A stretch of DNA of 64,000 nt from Athripsodes cinereus (taxonomy: Eukaryota > Arthropoda > Insecta > Trichoptera > Leptoceridae): positions 11,098,001-11,162,000 of the forward strand of contig OX388322.1 of assembly GCA_947579605.1 (NCBI GenBank), in the 5' to 3' direction. Position numbers and translations under genes: made by a program. How positions within the stretch are numbered: position 1 is the first letter of the stretch; each line of letters begins with the position of its first letter. The notes under the pieces were generated by a model, which saw only the letters and a program-made list of their open reading frames with translations, was not told the origin of the DNA and did not search any database. Shown in pieces: positions 28,101 to 37,100 of the stretch.

Positions 28101-31100
28101 GATTAAGCAAATTAATTCCTTTCCCACAATTATAAGTTTGGTCATAAATATGATTTAACTTAAATACTATAACACAAATGCACAGGAAAAAAAATAGAAT
28201 ATTATGTACATAAATTGAACATACAATAATAATGAACATAGGTAAGACACAAAAGATGCACAATAAGAAACAATCAATTTACTTGTTTGTTAGTCACACA
28301 GACACATACACACAACACTACCGACAAGGTGCACCATGCTCTGTTATATCATATAGATTATATATATATATCCTAATAGAGAATGCGAGAACACAATCAG
28401 GTGGAATATATGTATATGGGTAGATGATGGTGTAATTACCTGCACAATAATATACAATACACTACAATATGATATGAAATATATCACCCACCACACACAA
28501 CATACTTTCTAGAGGCTGGCTGGTGACACACTGGACGCAACATTGGCACATACCACTACTCTCAAAACAAAACAAAAAACACCCCTAACACAATAACTAA
28601 CAAGCAACTGTTCTCATCACCTAACTTACTCTAAAACTAACATAAGTCATCTCTACACGGACTGCCCAAAATATCAAGCACACAAACATACAAACAAATA
28701 TTATTAATGATAACTTATATAGTGATAAATTATTGCGTAAGAGAGATGCTTTGTATAAAGTTTGGCCAGCCCGCGTACTGATGCAAAGAATGATAGGTAC
28801 ATAATAAATAGTAGTACAGTATAGTTTGTTTGTATACTAACTGTTTCCCGTAATGAAGGTAACATAGCTGTCTTGATATTCAGTGGAGGGCTGGTCAGGC
28901 GGCACTACTATTGTCGGCACAAGAGGACCCGGAGTAGAGGGTGTGGGACCACGGGCAGGGGAATCCCTCGAGTCCCCATCACTGCCACCCCCACCTTCCT
29001 TGTGGGAGTGTGTGTAGTGATATGTCAACCCGGGACGTGTCTTGTAGCGAGCACCACACACTATATGGTATATTACACCAACATGTTATGTTATTACTCT
29101 AACTATTGGCCCACACTGCATTACCCACATTATTACACGCCACCCATGTCCCATCAAATACCTTCCTCTATACGGCTCACCATACCCTCAAAGGCCCAGA
29201 ACTTTTAACTACGTTGTGAGCATTACAAACGATAAGACTCACCTGCAGGTATAAAGGTATTTGGTGGGACAGTGACTGAGGTATGCATTGTGAACATCAA
29301 GTGGTATTTACAGAATAGAATGGATGGAAACAAATGTGAATAACAATGCAACATATTCAGATACACTTAGGAATTTACATATCATAATATATAATCACAT
29401 TATTAATACTAAGTATTTTCAAATATACCATATTTTGCTGATATAATTAAAATATAAATTAAAATTAAAAAATCTAACTTTACCAAGAGAAATGAGAAAA
29501 TTAATGAAATTGCTTAAAATGTATTAAATAAAAAGAATAATAAAAAGCAATATAAAAAAAGAGATATGGAGACGTGCGTAATTCTTGCACCGTAAGCAAA
29601 GTATGTAAAAATAAAATACATATTACTCATTTTATTATATTATTGCTCTACCAGCCCAAATATATATGTCAACAAAATGCAAACAGAGATGCAGCTACAG
29701 CACACCACTCTCAGAGAATGCACTTTATTATATGAGGGCTCCAGCAATAATCAAACTCCACTATAACATAACGTTTCTAATAATAATTTAAGGAATATTT
29801 CTGCATCCTATCTTCCTCATGTCCTACTTAATGCCCTCCCTACTCTATATCCACCTTGCATTATGTCTCACCATCCCCACCCTCTCGCACCTGTCACACA
29901 ACACAACATCCCATACACACTCGCACACTGACAGTTTTGGTTTATAATCTAACAGAGCATGGTATTCTGTATTAATCATATTATATTTATAATATATACA
30001 AGTTAAAAATTATATATATGTATACTTCAAATATTGTGCATTCTTTGTTATAAATTAAATCAACTATGGAACTTTGTGGCAGTGTTCCCTAAAAAGTATT
30101 ATTCATATTCCTGCAACCTCCAACTACAACCAAATATGAAACAAATCAATAAAGAAGAAGCAAAACAAGCGGGACAAATGTACAATCATCTAAGTTACTA
30201 ACTATTATCAACATAGTCAAGTGAAAACTTTACCAAAGCTGGGGAAGCAATAAAACAATATCAACACATTAATATTATCAGATATTCATCATCAGATATC
30301 ATATCATATCATAGAATAGAATCCTGCTGACACCACAGATGATTGTATAACAATAAATATTATTCATATAGTGTCAGTAGCAGTTGTATATAATTACATA
30401 TTATATCAATCACATATCACATCTCTAGGTAATACACTAGTACACTGCACTACCATAGAGATGGTACTTTTGTTGAAAACACTGCCAGATACTGTATGAG
30501 CATTCACTGTGAGAAAGTGCAAGAGGTTTCTTATGGTAGTGTGGTTGGTTATATACACTGACATCACTGATTTATTATAGTAATAAGTAATATACATAAT
30601 ACATAGGTAGATAAGTATTATCCAATATGCGCACCACGCCATACCACATACCACACTATAACACACACTATGGGTGCTCATTTCAACTGTTGGTTGGTAG
30701 GTTGGTGTTACTGATTTATAATAATGGATTGGGTTATATGTTAAGTATACTATACATATTATAGATACACGGATATGGTTAGTACATACAACAAGCGTGT
30801 TACATAATAATATTATATCATACAGATACAACCAATATAACAACAGTAGGACACTTGAAGAAGAATAGGAGAAGAAAACAGTGAGACGTTAATTAACATA
30901 TACATATATATATATATACCAGTGGCTTGTCTTACATACGAGTCAAAAAACTAAACTTTTTCTGAGTTTTTTCGGCTTGAAAAGAATAAAAAATAATATG
31001 AAATTTTGAAATAACAATCTTGGAATTTAAAATTTTGCACCCATTAGTAAAATACAGTGTTTGTCTTACTTATTTCTTTTACACTTCTGTGCCTCTCATC

Positions 31101-34100
31101 TAATACTAAGAAAAGTAACACAGCACCAATATTACACTAGACATAAATGATGCGCTAATGTAGGTGTCTATAGTGTTCTTTCCCAATTTGTATAGGAATA
31201 TAATCCAGACTTACAATCATAGTTGAATACATCGGTTTTCATCGCATAACCAAAGTTACGCAACATCAGAAGCTATCAGTACTTGGATGGGTGACCACTT
31301 TATGTAACCCAATTTTACAAATTTTAATATTTATTTAATAAATATATGAGTTTTATACTATTACTAAATTAAATTTATTATTATTACGTTAAACATAGAA
31401 TATTTTTTTTACTAAATAATTTTAATGTAATTTTTGAAATATGTATTGAGGGTGAGTTCATCAAGTATGAAAACTCTAGACACAGCTGATATATACATAT
31501 ATGATATGTTATGTATGTACACAGTATATATACAAATGCATTACAAGCATAGGGATAATACTCACGCTCACAGCCATAAGGTTTGTCTGCATCTCCGGGC
31601 ACTTCGTATGGGAGAGTTTGTTGTATTGCTTTCTTGCGACCTCGCCCCTATGCACATAACACACAATAAAAATATTATATGTATATATGACAAAACAACA
31701 ATATTAAAGACATAGATCACACGAAAAATGTTACATCTTTTTCATTCCTTCCTGATATTCCTTTTGAAAACACAAAATGAAATTATTTCTTTACTATTGC
31801 AATTGATACTATAACAGATTCTCCACATTACCTCTAATTCACATATTGATGTCATAAGAACAATGTACCTTCTGTTGTTGGAACTATTGTTCTTACCCAG
31901 TATCACCATGATAATAAATTATGGATGATTTTGTTTTGGCAACATTTTAGACCATTTCAAGGGTGCCAATAGACATATTCACCTTTCAAATATTTACATT
32001 TGTATCAAATGCCAAAAACTCATTTATTTCTTTTAATATGAAAGAATTATCAATGAGAGCATAAATGATAAAAAACAGTTAAATAACCTTTACAGAATAC
32101 AGATCACCAAACCGACTGGCCATGTTATAGTTATAAAATCTTCTCAAATTTAGTAAAATGTATTTATGTATGAATATATATCTCACCCCTCCCCTTCCTC
32201 TGCCTTTGGGTGTTGTGGTGACTCCATCAGGATCTATGTTGGATGCCCCTCTGCCCTTCCTACCTCCCCTCCCCCCTCCTGGTGTGCTTTTCTCGCTCCC
32301 CTTGTCCCCTGCCTTCTCCTTCTCCGCCCTCCTCCTCCTAGCTGAGTAGCTCTCATCATAGTAGTCCTCATCTGAATCTTGCTCAGGCTCTTCAAATGTG
32401 TCTAACTCTTCCATCGCCATTTCGTCATAGTACCAATCCTGTCACAACATAAAGCATGTTAAAAAATGCACCCAATACAGCTCTTACTAAAAATTTACAT
32501 CTCTTCATCCCAATTTCCTATGATCAGGCTGTTAGGAATCTATTGATAGGATGAATAAATAAGGTTTTTAATCCATGCTATTTCAAGCATACAAATACTG
32601 AATAACTATCTAGAACTTTGTATTAATATTTATTAGTTAGCACTAATTAATACAATTTCCTATGATCAGGCTGTTAGGAATCTATTGATAGGATGAATAA
32701 ATAAGGTTTTTAATCCATGCTATTTCAAGCATACAAATACTGAATAACTATCTAGAACTTTGTATTAATATTTATTAGTTAGCACTAATTAATACATTTT
32801 TAGAGAAACAAAAATACTTCCTGAGAAGATTACTAATTATGTTTCCAATGATGCATTTAAATTACCATCATAATAATAATAAAAAAAATGAATTTTAAAA
32901 ATATATGTTTGATATAGTTATATCGAAACAAATAGAAGAAAAGTTTTATTGCAGTATCCGACCTGTTACTTTCAACAACAAAAAAATACCGTTATAGCAA
33001 CACTGTTCGGCCATCCCTCTTCCCAATTCTCCCCTCCCCACACACTCTGTGTGTTTCTGGCTCCCTTGAAAAAACACGTGGTATCGGATATCAGATACAT
33101 AAACAAAATGGATAATTGTTTAGTGTCAGTGTTATCATTGGTCATATCAAGAACTTTTTTAGTGTGAGTGATTTCAATCAAAGATCTTTAAACCAGCGAA
33201 TAAAACCAATTGATTAGTCCACACATATACGGGAAGAAAACATTTGGTTGGGTATGTCTTTTCCCATCATCCTTCAATCCTACAATTTCTTCCAATCATC
33301 CAGGCCCGATGAGCTTATTTTCTACACGGAGAGAATAAACTTATTGAACAATGTATATCAATACAAAAAAAATTAAAAACTTTTTTTGTGTTTTGGTAAC
33401 AGAGATATTAAACATTATATTTCCAATGCAAACTTTAGAACATATATTTCATACATAGAAATTATCAATAGAAACATAACAAGTAAAAATAGGATTTTTG
33501 CCTGAATACTTTTGTTTGGTGAGATTATTATTATTATTCATTTAAGGCATTCCACCCGGTACAAGTGATTTGTGCCACTGACAAAACAAAATAATTAATT
33601 TTTATAATCATATACTTAACTAAACACATGATAAAGCAAATTTACACTTTTATATTGAACAGTGCACACAAGAAATGAAAAAGAAAAACAAACAATTATA
33701 TCAACATTGCAATAATCCTGCCAATCAAACACTATGCGATGAAACATAGTACGCTATAACATAATTTAGCATGGCAAATCATATCCAGCAGGCATATAAA
33801 ATAAACATTATTCATCAACCAAACAACAACAAACACTATGCGATGAAACATAGTACGCTATAACATAATTTAGCATGGCAAATCATATCCAGCAGGCATA
33901 TAAAATAAACATTATTCATCAACCAAACAACAACAAACACTATGCGATGAAACATAGTACGCTATAACATAATTTAGCATAGCAAATCATATCCAGCAGG
34001 CATATAAAATAAACATTATTCATCAAACAAACAACAACAAACACTATGCGATGAAACATAGTACGCTATAACATAATTTAGCATGGCAAATCATATCCAG

Positions 34101-37100
34101 CAGGCATATAAAATAAACATTATTCATCAACCAAACAACAACAAAATTGTTTGGTGAAATAAAATGATGAAAAATATAATTTACATACTGAAACATATGT
34201 ACATACAATATAAAAACAGTAAAACAGGGTTTTACTAGTTTTATTTATTAGCAAAGTATAATAAGATACCATTTAGATAGACTATCATTCATTATATTGT
34301 AGAACGGTGGATCCCTTTGATATGGAGGGATTTTATTCATTGTGATGAAAAAATTATCCAGAATATTTTTTAAATAATTTTGTATAATATTAATAATAAT
34401 AATTAAAAATCTTAAATTTTGTAATTTTGCGCTGTGTTCGGTGACCAGCTACAGTCATTTTTATACACGTGTTCACCATCCTTCAGGAATGTCACGTACG
34501 CGTTTACGATCTGCTCGCTATTCACACATAATAATACATCGTATTTAGGGGTGTGTGTCTGTTTGTATGTTCATTATGATTTCGATGTAAACGCTCTTGT
34601 AGGTAGGTATAATATCGAGTGGGATATGGAATACCGCCTACACGAGTGTATATACCTACAGACATACACCCTCATTATTATTGTAACTAGTACGTAAGTT
34701 ATCTTTAGGTATTTTTAGTTTAGATTGTTTTTAGGATAGATTGGTAATCTTTGGGGGTTTTTGTGAATCATTGGCGAACACAAAATAAATATGGTAGTGA
34801 AAATGGACACTTTTTTTATTTTAAATATAAACTATGAATATGTGCGCGGAATATATAACCATTGGTAGGCACCGAGCAAAATACCCGGGCATACGAGCTG
34901 GTACGCCGTATGCTGGCCGCGGTTATTGTTTTGAAAAACAATAGCGGCCTAACGGGACAATTTTGCCAAGCCGACACTAGGACGCGGGGGTGCAGTATGG
35001 TAGTGAGGGGTGAGGTACCATCCCCCTTAGACGAGTGGCCAGCAACAGGCCACGAACACTATCCACCAGACTGTCGTGAAGGCCGGTTCTGTTCCCGCCA
35101 GGCACTAGTAGAGGCAAGACGACCCCACCGGGCCGTCCACGGAGTTCCACGTGGGCAGTTTTTCCCGCCACGGCTCTGGATGGTGCAGACATCCTTTGGG
35201 GCGGCAGCCGCCGGCCTCGGAGCAACTACACCCTGAAGGCTATATGCCAGGGTGCCTTCGTTGGAAGGACTGTGCCTGCCCGCAATGGCCGCGGGCAGGA
35301 CGATCTTCAGGCTCAATGGCCGAGATGAAGGAGGATCCAGCGTGAGTGAGGTGTTTATTTTTTTTTGTTCTTCGTAAAGACGATATTAAAATCAATAATT
35401 AACAGTGTAATAGACTATTTTGTGATTTTTTTTGTGAAAGACATTTTTATAAAACGGGGAAATTAAATTAGTTAGGTTTAGGATTTATTTTAATCGAATG
35501 TTAATTATTTCTTTTTTTTTGATAATATTTTTTTTCACATGTTTTTTTTTTATTAAATAAGAATGTTTAATTAAATAACTGTGTTTTACATCATCCGCCT
35601 TCACCTCACTGTAATATGCCAAATATTCTCTTTTCTAGTAAATTCACTTTATAGATTTATCTATTTTAATTGATTGCTGTACACTATCATATATGGTAAG
35701 TACCTACATAACAGGATTGAGTAATTTTATTTTATTTAATTGCTCTCTTCTCTTGGTTTTTTCTCTTCGCCTCCGTTCCAGCTGAGGAAGGCCTTGTCAA
35801 CTTTGGCGCCCAACGTGGGGCGCCAAAATTGACAAGGCCTTCTTTGCTGGAAAGGAGGTAAAGAGTAACCAGCAAACAGCAACAAAGAAAAATATACAAA
35901 TATTTAAAGCAAAAAGTAAGGTGAGAAGCTTTCTTTGGCATATTACTTGGATGTGAGGCGGATGATGAAAAACACAAAATTTATTTATACATTTATTATT
36001 TAAAAAATATAACACATAAATGTAAAAAAATTTCAATAATTAAAGATTAAAATTAAAATCATTTGCCTAATCTAAAATCTAATCCTATATAAAAAAAAAT
36101 GCACACCTTTATCAATAAATTGTCTTCCCCTTTACACAAATAACAGTCCTTTCACTACTTCATTTTATTATTAATCAATTGTGTATATCACCAAAAAAAA
36201 AAATAACCAAGCACACGAGACTCACTCACGTAGACTGCTCCCCGAAGATCGTTCTGCCTGGGGCACTCAGGCAGACGCAATCCATCCCTCAAGGACATCC
36301 TGGCATGTAGCCTTCAGGATGAAGCGGTTCCAAGGCCAGCGGCTGCCACCCCAAGGAAGGTCTGCACCATGCGTCCAAGGCCGTTGGCGGGACAGCACGG
36401 CGTCCAGTCTCCGCTCACTGCTAGCAGCAGCGAGCCAGCCCGACGTCCTCCCCGGACGTCTGGTGGAGTGGTCGACCTGCTTCTACGGATGCCTGACGGG
36501 AAGTGTTCTGGCCTGCATTCGATTTGCAGCATCCCCTCGTGTCCTAGTGTCAGTTGTGTCACATGTGTTGCCAGGCCGTTATTGTTCCACCAAAACAATA
36601 TCCTTCACCCGGGCCATACCGCTTACTAGCTAGTATGCCCGGGGACTTTACTCGGTGACGCCTGGCAAACTAATTTGTGCAATACACATATCATTGTTTA
36701 CAATTAATAAAAGTGTCAATTTCACTACACATCGTCGTTCATTTCTAATATCTCTCCATTCATAACCCCCCAATCTATTTTGACAAAAATTCTAGACTAA
36801 AAATACCTAACTAAAGATAACTTAAGTACTAGTTACAATTTCAGATGGTGTATGTCTGTAGGCATATACACTCGTGTAGGCAGTATTTCATATCTCACTC
36901 GATATGATACCTACCCACAAGAGCGTTCACATCGAAATTATAATGAACATACCAACAGACACACACCCTAAATACAATCTAATATTATGTGTGGATAGCG
37001 ACTGTCCATGAGATAAGTGAAACACTTGGACTACGTGGAATATTCCATCCTTAACATGTGTTGTCCGGTTTGGGTCTGAAAGCGGATCGGCAGGTACCTG

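Noticed and set aside
30406..30843. 145-aa minus-strand ORF
   Set aside because: Composition is dominated by Tyr/Ile/Cys as in random AT-rich DNA, with no motif and no splice partners.
32158..32349. Pro/Leu-rich plus-strand ORF
   Set aside because: Antisense shadow of d4 exon 5, whose basic Gly/Arg codons read as Pro/Leu on the other strand.
34862..35236. 124-aa ORF in the GC-rich part of the left LTR arm, with similar ORFs on both strands (also 36181-36633)
   Set aside because: Both arms of the palindrome are open in several frames because of high GC, no domain is recognisable, and the frames are not conserved between arms.
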